Shown here: one piece after another, positions 8,591 through 18,790 of the stretch | How positions within the stretch are numbered: the first letter of the stretch is position 1 | Layout: each line of letters opens with the position of its first letter | Source: an uncultured Pelagibacteraceae bacterium | GTDB taxonomy: Bacteria; Pseudomonadota; Alphaproteobacteria; Pelagibacterales; Pelagibacteraceae | Direction: 5' to 3' | Assembly (NCBI GenBank): GCA_902516425.1 | Contig: CABXYE010000002.1 | Span: 1 to 64,000, forward strand | Length of the DNA stretch: 64,000 nucleotides | Position numbers and translations under genes: made by a program | The notes under the pieces: generated by a model | Seen by the model: only the letters and a program-made list of their open reading frames with translations | Databases searched by the model: none | Told to the model about the DNA's origin: nothing

Positions 8591-10813
8591 ATGAAGATAA
8601 AAAAAGTTGTAGTAATTGGTTCGGGAACGATGGGTAGTGGTATAGCAGCCCATTTGTGCAATGCTGATATCCCTGTTACACTTTTAGATTTAAAAACTGA
8701 GACAAGTCAAAACGCTAAAGAAAGAATTTATAAATCAAGACCGCCTTTATTAATTGATAAAATAAAAATTGATAATATTAAAGTCGGAAATATATCTGAT
8801 GATTTCAATGTAGTTAAAGATGCTGATTGGATTGTTGAGGCAGTGGTAGAGAGAATTGATATAAAACACGAAATTTATGATAAAATTTTTAAAAGTAGGA
8901 AAGATGGAGCAGTAGTTTCATCAAATACCTCTTCAATCCCAATCAAAGTTTTATCGCAAAATTTAAATAAAGATCAAAAAAAAGATTTTTGTATTACCCA
9001 TTTTTTTAATCCAGTTAGATATATGGGTCTTCTTGAAATAGTAAAGAATGAAGACAATGATTTAAATAAGATTAATCAATTAAAAAAGTTTTGTGAAGTT
9101 GAATTAGGTAAAGGAGCGATTGTTTGTAATGATACTCCTGGTTTTTTGGGAAATAGAGTAGGTGTTTACGCAATGCAAATTGCAATGACTGAAGCATTTA
9201 AAATGAAGCTTTCTGTTGAGGAAGCGGATGCAATCTTTGGAAGACCTATGGGCATACCTAAAACTGGAGTTTTTGGATTATATGATTTGATTGGAATAGA
9301 TTTAATGGCAGATGTTTTAAAAAGTTTTATCAAAGAACTTCCAAAATCTGATGAGTTCTGTGAAGTTGCCAAAGAAATTCCTTTAGTAAAAAAGTTGATT
9401 GAAACTGGATTTACAGGGAGAAAAGGCAAAGGTGGCTTCTACAGAATGAAGAAGACCGATAGTGGAAAAATTATGGAAGCTATAAATCTTGAAACTGGAG
9501 AGTATTCTACAATTCAAAAAATAGATATGAAGTCTGACAAAGTAGACTTAAAAGCTCTAATTAATAGAAAAGACAAGTATGGAGATTATGCTTGGTCAGT
9601 ATTATCAAAGATAATAAAATATGCTTCATCACTAGTTCCTGGGATTACGAAAGAATTTAATGACATAGATGAGGCAATGAGACTTGGATTTAATTGGGCG
9701 AAGGGACCTTTTGAGATGTTAGAGGAAATTGGAGTTAGAAATTTCTTTGATAAAGTTGATGAATACAAAGGTAATAATTTTTTAGAAAATTTATCTAATT
9801 CTAAAGATGAAAATTTTTATGGTGAAAGACAAAAATACACATCAATTGAAACTTTAGGAAAGATTAAGAAAACTGCCTCAAGTGTTGATGGTAATAGTTC
9901 AGCTGCAATTTATAGATTTAATGATTTTAATATTGTTGAGTTTACAACTAAAGCCAATGCACTCGATTATGATTCTATGGATGCACTTAAGAAAGCAACT
10001 GATAAACCTTTAATAATAATTAATGAGAGTATGCAATTTTCTGCTGGTGTGAACTTGACCTATACTATGGAATTTGCAAATAAAGATGATTTTAAATCTA
10101 TAGAAAAATTTATTAAATATTTTCAAGAAACTTGCAAACATCTAAAGTACTCTAAATACCCAGTTATATCTGCTCCATCAGGTTTAACTTTAGGTGGAGG
10201 TTTTGAAGTTTTAGTTCAAAGTAATTTCGTAGCCTCACACACAAATATTGTAATCGGATTAGTAGAAACTATTGTTGGACTAATTCCAGCTGGAGGGGGA
10301 TGTAAAGAAATGCTGGCTAGATGGTTAAATACTGAAGAGGCTAAGAGAGATCCTAAATATGCACCTTTGAAAGTATTTGATATAATTGGCTATGGTAGAA
10401 CAGCTACGTCTCCAGTTGAGGCAGAACCTTTGAAATACTTATTGCCTGAAAATAAAAGAATTATGAATAGAAATAGTTTGCTTGAAGTATCGAAAAAAAT
10501 CTTAAATGAAAACAAGGACTTTAAAGCACCAAATGAGCTTACATTTAATTTACCTGGTAAAGAAGTTATTGATGATATGAATAAAATTTTAGTAAAACTT
10601 TATAATGACAAAGTTATATTAGATCATGGTTTGACTGTAGCAAAAGAATTAGCTCATGTATTAAGTGGTGGTGATACAACCAAAGATAAAACTCTAACAG
10701 AGGATGATTTATTTAAGTTGGAACTTGATGCGTTTATGAGATTAATTGAAACTAAACAAACACAAGATAGAATTAAACATACTCTTGCAACTGGAAAACC
10801 TTTGATTAATTAA
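8591..10813 (+). CDS. Bifunctional 3-hydroxyacyl-CoA dehydrogenase/enoyl-CoA hydratase, FadN-like domain order
   Basis: N-terminal VVVIGSGTMGSGIAAHLCNADIPVTLLD and ITHFFNPVRYMGLLEIV (HADH); C-terminal crotonase segment LTLGGGFEVLVQSNFV...GLVETIVGLIPAGGG. Confidence 0.88.
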   Translation: MKIKKVVVIGSGTMGSGIAAHLCNADIPVTLLDLKTETSQNAKERIYKSRPPLLIDKIKIDNIKVGNISDDFNVVKDADWIVEAVVERIDIKHEIYDKIFKSRKDGAVVSSNTSSIPIKVLSQNLNKDQKKDFCITHFFNPVRYMGLLEIVKNEDNDLNKINQLKKFCEVELGKGAIVCNDTPGFLGNRVGVYAMQIAMTEAFKMKLSVEEADAIFGRPMGIPKTGVFGLYDLIGIDLMADVLKSFIKELPKSDEFCEVAKEIPLVKKLIETGFTGRKGKGGFYRMKKTDSGKIMEAINLETGEYSTIQKIDMKSDKVDLKALINRKDKYGDYAWSVLSKIIKYASSLVPGITKEFNDIDEAMRLGFNWAKGPFEMLEEIGVRNFFDKVDEYKGNNFLENLSNSKDENFYGERQKYTSIETLGKIKKTASSVDGNSSAAIYRFNDFNIVEFTTKANALDYDSMDALKKATDKPLIIINESMQFSAGVNLTYTMEFANKDDFKSIEKFIKYFQETCKHLKYSKYPVISAPSGLTLGGGFEVLVQSNFVASHTNIVIGLVETIVGLIPAGGGCKEMLARWLNTEEAKRDPKYAPLKVFDIIGYGRTATSPVEAEPLKYLLPENKRIMNRNSLLEVSKKILNENKDFKAPNELTFNLPGKEVIDDMNKILVKLYNDKVILDHGLTVAKELAHVLSGGDTTKDKTLTEDDLFKLELDAFMRLIETKQTQDRIKHTLATGKPLIN

Positions 10814-10816
10814 AAA

Positions 10817-10864
10817 TTCTAGTAATTAAATTCAATAATCTTCTAGTAATTGAATTCAATAATC
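10817..10864. repeat. Two tandem copies of a 24-bp unit (ttctagtaattRaattcaataatc)
   Basis: 10817-10840 and 10841-10864 identical except one A/G position. Confidence 0.95.
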
Positions 10865-10905
10865 ATAAATAATTATCATTATTCAAGATATTCCAATTTA
10901 AAAGA

Positions 10906-11883
10906 ATGTGGTACATTTTTACTGTGAAAAAAAAAAGAAATAAAGATCCAATCCAACCTGTTAGTGGTACAAAAGTACCCAGATTTGCTGGTCCTTCAAC
11001 CTTTGCAAGACTACCTGAGTTAAGAGACGTTGAAAGTTGCGATGTTGCAATTGTTGGTATCCCATTTGACGCGGGCACAAGTTATAGACCAGGCGCAAGA
11101 TTTGGGCCTCAGAGTATTAGACAAGCCTCACGACACTTAAGAACAAATTATCATCCAAATTATGATGTTGAACCTTTTAAAGTACAACAAGTTGCTGACG
11201 CTGGGGATATTACTTGTAATCCTTTTAATATTGAAGAAGCAATCAAACAGATAGAAGTAGGAGCTGAAGAATTACTAAATAAAGTTGGGGGCATTATAAG
11301 TTTAGGTGGTGACCACACAATTGCATTTCCATTGTTAAAGGCTGTTAACAAAATTAACAATAGTCCAGTAGCTCTAGTTCATTTTGATGCTCATCTAGAT
11401 ACTTGGGATACATATTTTGGTGCACCTTACACCCATGGTACACCCTTTAGAAGAGCGAGAGAGGAAAACTTATTTTTAGATGATGCCTCTATGCATATAG
11501 GTATAAGAGGTCCATTATATAGTAGAGAGGATTTAAAAAATGATGAAAGTTTTGGGTTTAAAATAATTCATTGTGATGAATTCCAAACACAGGGCGCAGA
11601 TAAAATAGCTGAAAGAATTAAAAAAAGGGTAGGAAATAATCCTTTGTACTTATCTATAGATATTGATGTATTGGATCCTGCTTTTGCCCCTGGTACAGGT
11701 ACTCCAGAAATAGCTGGAATGACATCAAGAGAAATGGTCAATGTTCTTAGAGGTTTATCAGGATTAAATTTAATATCAGCAGATGTGGTTGAAGTTTCTC
11801 CAGCATATGATCATGCTGAAGTTACTTCTCTTGCTGCTGCAACTATAGTATATGAATTAACAAATTTATTTGCAAAAAAATAA
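10906..11883 (+). CDS. Ureohydrolase family protein (agmatinase/guanidinobutyrase-like)
   Basis: GGDHT, VHFDAHLDTWD, SIDIDVLDPAFAPGTGTPE metal-binding motifs. Confidence 0.9.
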   Translation: MWYIFTVKKKRNKDPIQPVSGTKVPRFAGPSTFARLPELRDVESCDVAIVGIPFDAGTSYRPGARFGPQSIRQASRHLRTNYHPNYDVEPFKVQQVADAGDITCNPFNIEEAIKQIEVGAEELLNKVGGIISLGGDHTIAFPLLKAVNKINNSPVALVHFDAHLDTWDTYFGAPYTHGTPFRRAREENLFLDDASMHIGIRGPLYSREDLKNDESFGFKIIHCDEFQTQGADKIAERIKKRVGNNPLYLSIDIDVLDPAFAPGTGTPEIAGMTSREMVNVLRGLSGLNLISADVVEVSPAYDHAEVTSLAAATIVYELTNLFAKK

Positions 11884-11900
11884 TCAAGGCTTAGATTTTT

Positions 11901-13334
11901 ATGGAGAGTAAAAAAAATTTTTATATTGAAGGTAAATGGCAAGAGCCTCAAAGCACACAGGAGATTAAAGTTATAAATCCTGCAACAGAGGAAAATAGTG
12001 CTGTTATAACTTTAGGCAACAAAGATGATGTTAATCGTGCCGTAAGCTCAGCTAAAAAAGCTTATGAGACTTGGGCTTTCTCTTTGAAAGAAGAAAGAAT
12101 AAAGTTATTAGAAAAACTATACGAAAATTATAAAAAAAGGTGGGCGGATATTGCAAAAGCAATCACGCTAGAAATGGGTGCTCCCAAGGATTTTGCAACA
12201 AAACTTCAAGCTGGCACTGGTGCGGCACATATAAAATCTTTTATTAGACATTTAAAAAATTTTGAATTTGAAAAACCTTTAGGTGACCATGCACCAAATC
12301 AAAGACTAATTTATGAACCCAAAGGAGTTTGTGCATTAATTACACCTTGGAATTGGCCAATGAATCAAGTTTGTTTGAAAGTTATACCTGCAATAGCTTC
12401 TGGATGTACAATGGTTCTGAAACCATCTGAACTTGCACCATTGTCATCAATGGTCTTAGCTGAATTAATTGACGAAACTAATTTTCCTCCAGGGGTTTTT
12501 AATTTAATTAACGGGGACGGCTCTACAACGGGAGAAGCATTAACTCGGCATCCTGACATTGACATGATTTCTTTTACTGGTTCTACAAGAGCTGGGGCAT
12601 TAATTTCAAAAAATGCTGCAAATGACTTTAAAAGGGTGAGTTTAGAATTAGGTGGCAAAGGTGCCAATATTATTTTTAAAGATGCAGATCCAAGCGCTAT
12701 TGAATGGGGAGCTTTAAGATGTTTTAAAAATTCTGGTCAATCCTGTAATGCACCAACAAGAATGCTAATTGAAAAGTCAAATTATAACCAAGCAATTGAA
12801 AAATTAAAAAAATTTTCTGAAGAAATGCAGGTCGGGGATCCTAATAAAGAGGGAGAACATATCGGTCCTGTAGTTTCGGAAACACAATTTAATAAGATAC
12901 AGTCTTTAATTAAAAAAGGTATTGATGAGGGTGCTAAACTAATAGCAGGAGGACTAGGAAAACCTGCTGGTCTTGAAAAAGGATATTTTGTAAAACCAAC
13001 AGTATTTGCTGATGTAGATAACAAAATGGAAATTGCTAGGACTGAAATCTTTGGACCTGTTTTATCTGTAATCCCGTTTGAAACTGAAGATGAAGCTATA
13101 AAAATAGCTAATGACACTCCTTATGGTTTAACAAATTATATTCAAACTAAAGATCAAGAAAAAGCTAGAAGAGTTGCAAAAAAATTAAGATCTGGAATGG
13201 TTGATGTAAATGGTGCTGGAATTGCTATTGATACTCCATTTGGTGGATTTAAACATTCAGGCATTGGTAGAGAAGCAGGTGAACATGGTCTTCAAGAATT
13301 TTTGGAGGTTAAATCGGTAGGTGGTTGGAATTAA
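11901..13334 (+). CDS. NAD(P)-dependent aldehyde dehydrogenase
   Basis: ITPWNWPMNQVCLKVIPA, ELGGKGANIIF, NSGQSCNAPTR catalytic Cys, EIFGPVLSV. Confidence 0.93.
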   Translation: MESKKNFYIEGKWQEPQSTQEIKVINPATEENSAVITLGNKDDVNRAVSSAKKAYETWAFSLKEERIKLLEKLYENYKKRWADIAKAITLEMGAPKDFATKLQAGTGAAHIKSFIRHLKNFEFEKPLGDHAPNQRLIYEPKGVCALITPWNWPMNQVCLKVIPAIASGCTMVLKPSELAPLSSMVLAELIDETNFPPGVFNLINGDGSTTGEALTRHPDIDMISFTGSTRAGALISKNAANDFKRVSLELGGKGANIIFKDADPSAIEWGALRCFKNSGQSCNAPTRMLIEKSNYNQAIEKLKKFSEEMQVGDPNKEGEHIGPVVSETQFNKIQSLIKKGIDEGAKLIAGGLGKPAGLEKGYFVKPTVFADVDNKMEIARTEIFGPVLSVIPFETEDEAIKIANDTPYGLTNYIQTKDQEKARRVAKKLRSGMVDVNGAGIAIDTPFGGFKHSGIGREAGEHGLQEFLEVKSVGGWN

Positions 13335-14509
13335 TTTATTGATCTGTTTTTAATACCTTCTAGAAAATTTAAACATTTTTTTAATTCATCTAGTTCAATA
13401 AATTCATCAATTTTATGTGCTTGTTCAATAGAACCTGGTCCACATACGACTGTGCTTATACCTACTTCTTGAAATAACCCTGCCTCGGTACCAAAAGATA
13501 CAACTTGTCTTGAGTTATCACCCGTGATCGAGGCAACAAATTCGCATGCTTCAGATGTATCTATTTTTTCAAAACCAATAACTTCTCCAATAATCTCTTT
13601 TTTAATATAAGATTTTGGGAAAACTTTTTTCATATCATTTAAAAGTTCATTATTTGCAAATTTTTCAATTTCTTGAGTTACAAAATCACCATCTGATTTA
13701 TTGACTGGTCTAGTTTCCCATTCAACTTGACATTTATCAGCAATTACATTGTGTGCAATACCGCCTGATATACCTCCTACAGATAAAGTAGAGTGTGGAG
13801 GATCAAATATGCAATTTTTTGGAGCACGTTTAATTAACTCCTTTCTAATATCTAATAGTTTATTAATATATCTTGATGCATATTCGATTGCATTAACACC
13901 CTCGTGAGGCTTTGAACTGTGTCCAGCAAGACCTCCAAAGTACGTAGTATACTCATTCATACCTTTATGAGCATCAATAATTTTCATTTTGGTTGGCTCA
14001 CCAACTATGCATATGCCATTTTTAATATTTCTTTTTTTCATTTCTTTAATCAAAAGTGGTGCACCTATACATGCCGTCTCTTCATCAAAAGTAAAGCAAA
14101 AATGAAAATCACGGTCTAAATTATTTTGAGTAAGTATTGGGGCATAGGCAAGAGTGCATGCAATAAATCCTTTCATATCACAAGATCCTCTGCCGTATAA
14201 TTTTTTATCTTTTATTGTTGCCTTAAAAGGATCTGTTGACCATCCTTTTGAAACTGGAACTACATCAGTATGACCAGATAATATAATCGGTTTTTTTCCG
14301 TTTGTTTTTTTTGCCTTTAAAGTTCCAAATAAATTAACTCGTTTTTTCTCATCATCAAAAACTTTGAATGTTTCTATCCCAAGATTATTTAGGATTTTTT
14401 CACAATAATTTATTAATTTAGTATTATCACTTCCAGAAATAGTTTGAAAAGATATTAGATCAGTCAATATCTTTATTGATTTTTCGTATAAATTGTTATC
14501 AATACCCAT
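13331..14509 (-). CDS. argE: M20 family deacetylase (acetylornithine deacetylase ArgE-like)
   Basis: ILSGHTDVVPVSKGWSTDPFKATI, GRGSCDMKGFIA, TFDEETACIGAP, WETRPV. Confidence 0.82.
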   Translation of the reverse strand: MGIDNNLYEKSIKILTDLISFQTISGSDNTKLINYCEKILNNLGIETFKVFDDEKKRVNLFGTLKAKKTNGKKPIILSGHTDVVPVSKGWSTDPFKATIKDKKLYGRGSCDMKGFIACTLAYAPILTQNNLDRDFHFCFTFDEETACIGAPLLIKEMKKRNIKNGICIVGEPTKMKIIDAHKGMNEYTTYFGGLAGHSSKPHEGVNAIEYASRYINKLLDIRKELIKRAPKNCIFDPPHSTLSVGGISGGIAHNVIADKCQVEWETRPVNKSDGDFVTQEIEKFANNELLNDMKKVFPKSYIKKEIIGEVIGFEKIDTSEACEFVASITGDNSRQVVSFGTEAGLFQEVGISTVVCGPGSIEQAHKIDEFIELDELKKCLNFLEGIKNRSIN

Positions 14510-14535
14510 AATTAAATCAATTATACATTATTATT

Positions 14536-14877
14536 ATGAAACCACAAATAACCTACGATCAATTTGAAAAAATAGATATTAGACTTGGAACTGTATTAAC
14601 AGTAAAAAAAAATGAAAAAGCTAGAAAACCATCTTTAATTGTTGAAGTTGACTTTGGTAAAGAAATTGGTGTTAAGACCTCATCAGCTCAAATAACACAT
14701 TTCTATAATGAGCAAAACTTAGTTGGTAAACAAGTTATTGGTGTTTGTAACTTTCCAGAAAAAAATATAGCTGGTGTAAAATCGCAGTTTTTACTTTTAG
14801 GCTCTATTGATCCTGAGGGTAAAGTTACATTAGTCCACCCATCTCAAAAATCAGAGAATGGTTTGCCTATAGCTTAA
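14536..14877 (+). CDS. csaA: tRNA-binding domain protein, CsaA-like
   Basis: IDIRLGTVLTVKKNEKARKPSLIVEVDFG, GVCNFPEKNIAGVKSQFLLLG; ~113 aa. Confidence 0.88.
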   Translation: MKPQITYDQFEKIDIRLGTVLTVKKNEKARKPSLIVEVDFGKEIGVKTSSAQITHFYNEQNLVGKQVIGVCNFPEKNIAGVKSQFLLLGSIDPEGKVTLVHPSQKSENGLPIA

Positions 14878-14879
14878 AT

Positions 14880-15470
14880 ATGCATCCAGAATTTTTATCT
14901 ATGGCATTATTTTGGATAGTAGCCGCATATACGCCTGGCCCAAATAATATAGTTGCATCATATTCAGGTTTTAATTTTGGAATTAAAAAAACAATTCCAC
15001 ATATATTTGGTGTCACTCTTGGATTTACTTCTGTTGTATTAGCATTAACTATTGGTTTAGTTAATATTTTTAAATTATTTCCAATCATTCAAACTATATT
15101 AAAATATTTGGGAAGTTTGTTTTTAATTTATTTAGCTTACAAAATTAGTTTTTCAAAATCTTCTGCAGAAAAAAAAGATCAAAATCCGATATCTTTTTTA
15201 AATACTTTTATATTTCAATTTTTAAATCCAAAGGGTGTTTTGATAGGAATAATCATAGTATCCACATATGTTGAATATGGAGAAAATTATTTAAATTACG
15301 CGACTCAAGTTGTCTTGTTTGCTTTTCTCGTGTCCTTATCAAGTATCACTTTTTGGACTTTGGTGGGTAAATACCTTAGGAAATTTGCGACAAATGAGAA
15401 ATTTATTAAATATTTTAATTATGTTATGTCAGGGCTTCTTCTTTTGAGCATAATTACATTTTATATATAA
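14880..15470 (+). CDS. LysE family translocator
   Basis: YTPGPNNIVASYSGFNFGIKKTIPHIFGVTLGF; multi-TM. Confidence 0.88.
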   Translation: MHPEFLSMALFWIVAAYTPGPNNIVASYSGFNFGIKKTIPHIFGVTLGFTSVVLALTIGLVNIFKLFPIIQTILKYLGSLFLIYLAYKISFSKSSAEKKDQNPISFLNTFIFQFLNPKGVLIGIIIVSTYVEYGENYLNYATQVVLFAFLVSLSSITFWTLVGKYLRKFATNEKFIKYFNYVMSGLLLLSIITFYI

Positions 15471-15473
15471 AGC

Positions 15474-18143
15474 ATGAAACCAGGAAATAAAAACTCTTAC
15501 AAATCTTTATCAAATCTAAAGGTGAATGGAAAAGATTTTAAAATTTATTCTTTATCAAAAGCAGAGGCAAATGGATTAGATGGTATATCAAAATTACCAA
15601 AGTCACTTAAAGTTTTGTTGGAAAACCTTTTGAGATATGAGGACGATCTATCAGTAAATAGAAATCAAATCGAAGCAATTAAATCTTGGCTTCACACAAA
15701 AAGTTCTAAAACGGAGATAGCTTATAGACCAGCGAGAGTTTTACTTCAGGACTATACAGGAATCCCAGCTGTGGCTGATTTAGCTGCAATGAGAGAGGCC
15801 GTAAAAGAAAAAAATAAAGATCCAAACACTATTAATCCTTTGTCGGCTGTCGACTTAGTTATCGATCATTCAGTTCAAGTTGATCAATCCGCTAAAAAAG
15901 ATTCTTTTGAGAAAAATGTGGATATTGAATTCAAGAGAAATGGGGAGAGATATTCTTTTTTAAAATGGGGTCAAAGTGCATTTGATAATTTTAGGATAGT
16001 TCCTCCAGGAACTGGAATTTGTCACCAGGTCAATTTAGAATATTTATCAAAAGTAGTTTGGTCAGAGAAATATAAAGGAGAAGAATATCTATTCCCTGAT
16101 ACACTTGTTGGAACCGATAGTCATACAACAATGGTAAACGGTTTATCAGTTCTAGGTTGGGGAGTTGGTGGAATAGAAGCCGAAGCTGGCATGTTAGGAC
16201 AACCAATTTCAATGTTAATCCCTGAGGTTATAGGATTTGAATTTACAAAAAAAATGCCCGAAGGTACAACAGCTACAGATTTAGTTCTTACTGTAGTTAA
16301 AATGTTGAGAGATAAAGGTGTTGTCGGAAAGTTTGTAGAATTTTACGGCGAAGGATTAAAAAATCTTACATTAGCAGACAGAGCAACAATTGCCAATATG
16401 GCTCCTGAATATGGGGCCACTTGTGGTTTTTTCCCTATAGATGGAGAAACATTAAAATATTTAGAATTTTCTGGAAGAGACAAAGAAACTGTCGAAATAG
16501 TTGAAAAATACGCAAAAGAGCAAGGTCTTTGGGCAAGTGATGAGATTGAATTCAGTGATAAGATTTCTTTAGATATGTCAACCGTAGTTCCAACAATTTC
16601 AGGACCCAAGAGACCACAAGACAAAGTTCTTTTATCAGATGCATCTAGTAATTTTAGAAAAGTATTTAAGGAAGCTACAAATAGAGAAGATTATAAAATT
16701 TTTAGGGTTAAAGATACAGATTACGAGATTAAAGATGGCTCAATTTTAATAGCAGCAATCACATCCTGTACTAACACTTCAAATCCAAATGTTTTAATAG
16801 GAGCAGGATTGCTTGCAAAAAAAGCAGTTGAGTTAGGGTTGAATGTAAAACCATGGGTCAAAACATCTTTAGCTCCTGGATCTAAAGTGGTAACCGATTA
16901 TTTGGAAAAAGCTGGTTTGAATACTTATTTAGATCAATTAGGATTTAATTTGGTTGGTTATGGCTGCACAACTTGCATTGGTAATTCAGGTCCATTAGCC
17001 GAAAACATTGTTGAGGGTATACAAAAAGAAAACTTATATGCTGTTTCAGTTTTATCAGGTAACAGAAACTTCGAAGGTAGGATTTCACCCCATGTTAAAG
17101 CAAATTATCTGGCATCCCCTCCACTAGTAGTAGCTTACGCACTTGCAGGTCATATGGAATTTGATTTATTTAATGACTCATTTGGACAAGATAAAAATGG
17201 TAAAGATGTTTTTTTAAAAGATATTTGGCCCTCAAATAAAGAAATAGAAGAAACTTTAAAAAACTCACTTAACGCAGATATGTTTGTTAAAAGATATTCG
17301 AATGTTTCTGAAGGACCAAAACAATGGCAGGAAATTAAAACAGAAAAAAGTAGTATTTATAATTGGGATGAAAATTCTACTTACGTAAAAAAACCACCAT
17401 TTTTTGATAATCTCACTGATGAACCTGAAGGTTTTAAAGAAATTAAAAATGCGAGACCTTTACTAATTTTAGGTGATATGGTTACTACTGACCATATTTC
17501 TCCAGCAGGAAACATTCAAAAGAACAGTCCTACAGGTGAATATTTTATGAATTATCAAATTCTACCAAAAGACTATAACTCATATGGTTCAAGACGTGGA
17601 AACCATGAAGTTATGATGAGGGGAACTTTTGCAAATATAAGAATTAAAAACGAAATGGCACCTGGAACTGAAGGCGGTTTTACAAAATTATATCCCGAAG
17701 AAAAAGTAATGTCTGTTTATGATGCGGTTGTAGAGTATAAAAAAAGAGGGACTGATTTAGTGATAATTGGTGGAAAAGAATATGGAACAGGTTCTTCTCG
17801 TGATTGGGCTGCAAAAGGTACAAAATTATTGGGAGTAAAGGTAGTAATAACTGAGAGTTTTGAGAGAATACATAGGTCTAATTTAATAGGAATGGGAATA
17901 TTGCCACTACAATTTATTGATAATATGAATAGGAAAAATTTAAATTTAATAGGTTCAGAATTGATAAGTATAGTAGATATCGAAAAAGGTATTAATCCGT
18001 CAGATAAAGTAAAAGTAGAGATAAAATATTTGTCAGGTGATGTAAAAATAATTGAAACTTTGTGCAGAATCGATACTAAAAATGAGCTAGAGTACTATAA
18101 GAATGGTGGAATACTTCAGTACGTTTTGAGAAATATGATTTAA
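15474..18143 (+). CDS. acnA: Aconitate hydratase A
   Basis: 889 aa; DHSVQVD, GTDSHTTMVNGLSVLGWGVGGIEAEAGMLGQP, ITSCTNTSNP, YGCTTCIGNSGPL, GKEYGTGSSRDWAAKG. Confidence 0.97.
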   Translation: MKPGNKNSYKSLSNLKVNGKDFKIYSLSKAEANGLDGISKLPKSLKVLLENLLRYEDDLSVNRNQIEAIKSWLHTKSSKTEIAYRPARVLLQDYTGIPAVADLAAMREAVKEKNKDPNTINPLSAVDLVIDHSVQVDQSAKKDSFEKNVDIEFKRNGERYSFLKWGQSAFDNFRIVPPGTGICHQVNLEYLSKVVWSEKYKGEEYLFPDTLVGTDSHTTMVNGLSVLGWGVGGIEAEAGMLGQPISMLIPEVIGFEFTKKMPEGTTATDLVLTVVKMLRDKGVVGKFVEFYGEGLKNLTLADRATIANMAPEYGATCGFFPIDGETLKYLEFSGRDKETVEIVEKYAKEQGLWASDEIEFSDKISLDMSTVVPTISGPKRPQDKVLLSDASSNFRKVFKEATNREDYKIFRVKDTDYEIKDGSILIAAITSCTNTSNPNVLIGAGLLAKKAVELGLNVKPWVKTSLAPGSKVVTDYLEKAGLNTYLDQLGFNLVGYGCTTCIGNSGPLAENIVEGIQKENLYAVSVLSGNRNFEGRISPHVKANYLASPPLVVAYALAGHMEFDLFNDSFGQDKNGKDVFLKDIWPSNKEIEETLKNSLNADMFVKRYSNVSEGPKQWQEIKTEKSSIYNWDENSTYVKKPPFFDNLTDEPEGFKEIKNARPLLILGDMVTTDHISPAGNIQKNSPTGEYFMNYQILPKDYNSYGSRRGNHEVMMRGTFANIRIKNEMAPGTEGGFTKLYPEEKVMSVYDAVVEYKKRGTDLVIIGGKEYGTGSSRDWAAKGTKLLGVKVVITESFERIHRSNLIGMGILPLQFIDNMNRKNLNLIGSELISIVDIEKGINPSDKVKVEIKYLSGDVKIIETLCRIDTKNELEYYKNGGILQYVLRNMI

Positions 18144-18145
18144 GT

Positions 18146-18790
18146 ATGGATGAAGATATATCAATAATCAATGCTAACACAAGAAATGAAAAGATAAAAA
18201 ATTTTTTTATAAAGAATAAAAAAAAATTAATTTTAGCGATAATTACTATCACTGTATTTTTAGTTGGTTATTTTTCTTTAGGTGAGTACAAAAATAAACA
18301 AAAAATTAATATATCGGATGACTTCAATTCAATAATTATTGATTACTCGGAAAATAATAAGGAAAAAACAGTTCAGGATTTAATTAAATTAATCAATAAA
18401 AAAGACTCATCTTATTCGCCATTATCTCTATATTTTATAATAGATAATAAATTGATTGATGAAAAAAATAAAATAAATGAGTTGTTCGATGTTATTATAG
18501 ATGAAATCTCACTAGATGACGAAATTAGGAATTTAAATATTTATAAAAAAGCTCTTTACAATGCAGATGATAGCACTGAAGCTGATCTCTTGAATATTCT
18601 AAACCCTATAATTAGGTCAGAGAGTATTTGGAAATCTCATGCATTATATTTAATGGCTGAATATTTTTATTCAAAAAATGAGATGCAAAAATCAAGAGAA
18701 TTTTTTACTCAAATAATAAACTTAAATGAAGCTAATCAAGAAATTAAATTAGAGTCTCGAAAAAGACTTAATAGAGATTTAAGTGAATAA
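18146..18790 (+). CDS. Membrane-anchored TPR-like protein, YfgM-like position before BamB
   Basis: Single N-terminal TM, ~214 aa, C-terminal ALYLMAEYFYSKNEMQKSREFFTQII; overlaps the BamB-like ORF. Confidence 0.6.
   Translation: MDEDISIINANTRNEKIKNFFIKNKKKLILAIITITVFLVGYFSLGEYKNKQKINISDDFNSIIIDYSENNKEKTVQDLIKLINKKDSSYSPLSLYFIIDNKLIDEKNKINELFDVIIDEISLDDEIRNLNIYKKALYNADDSTEADLLNILNPIIRSESIWKSHALYLMAEYFYSKNEMQKSREFFTQIINLNEANQEIKLESRKRLNRDLSE

Noticed and set aside
12365-13117. Minus-strand ORFs 12365..12667 and 12782..13117
   Set aside because: Antisense to a clear aldehyde dehydrogenase; low-complexity Ser/Pro/Ile-rich translations with no motif.
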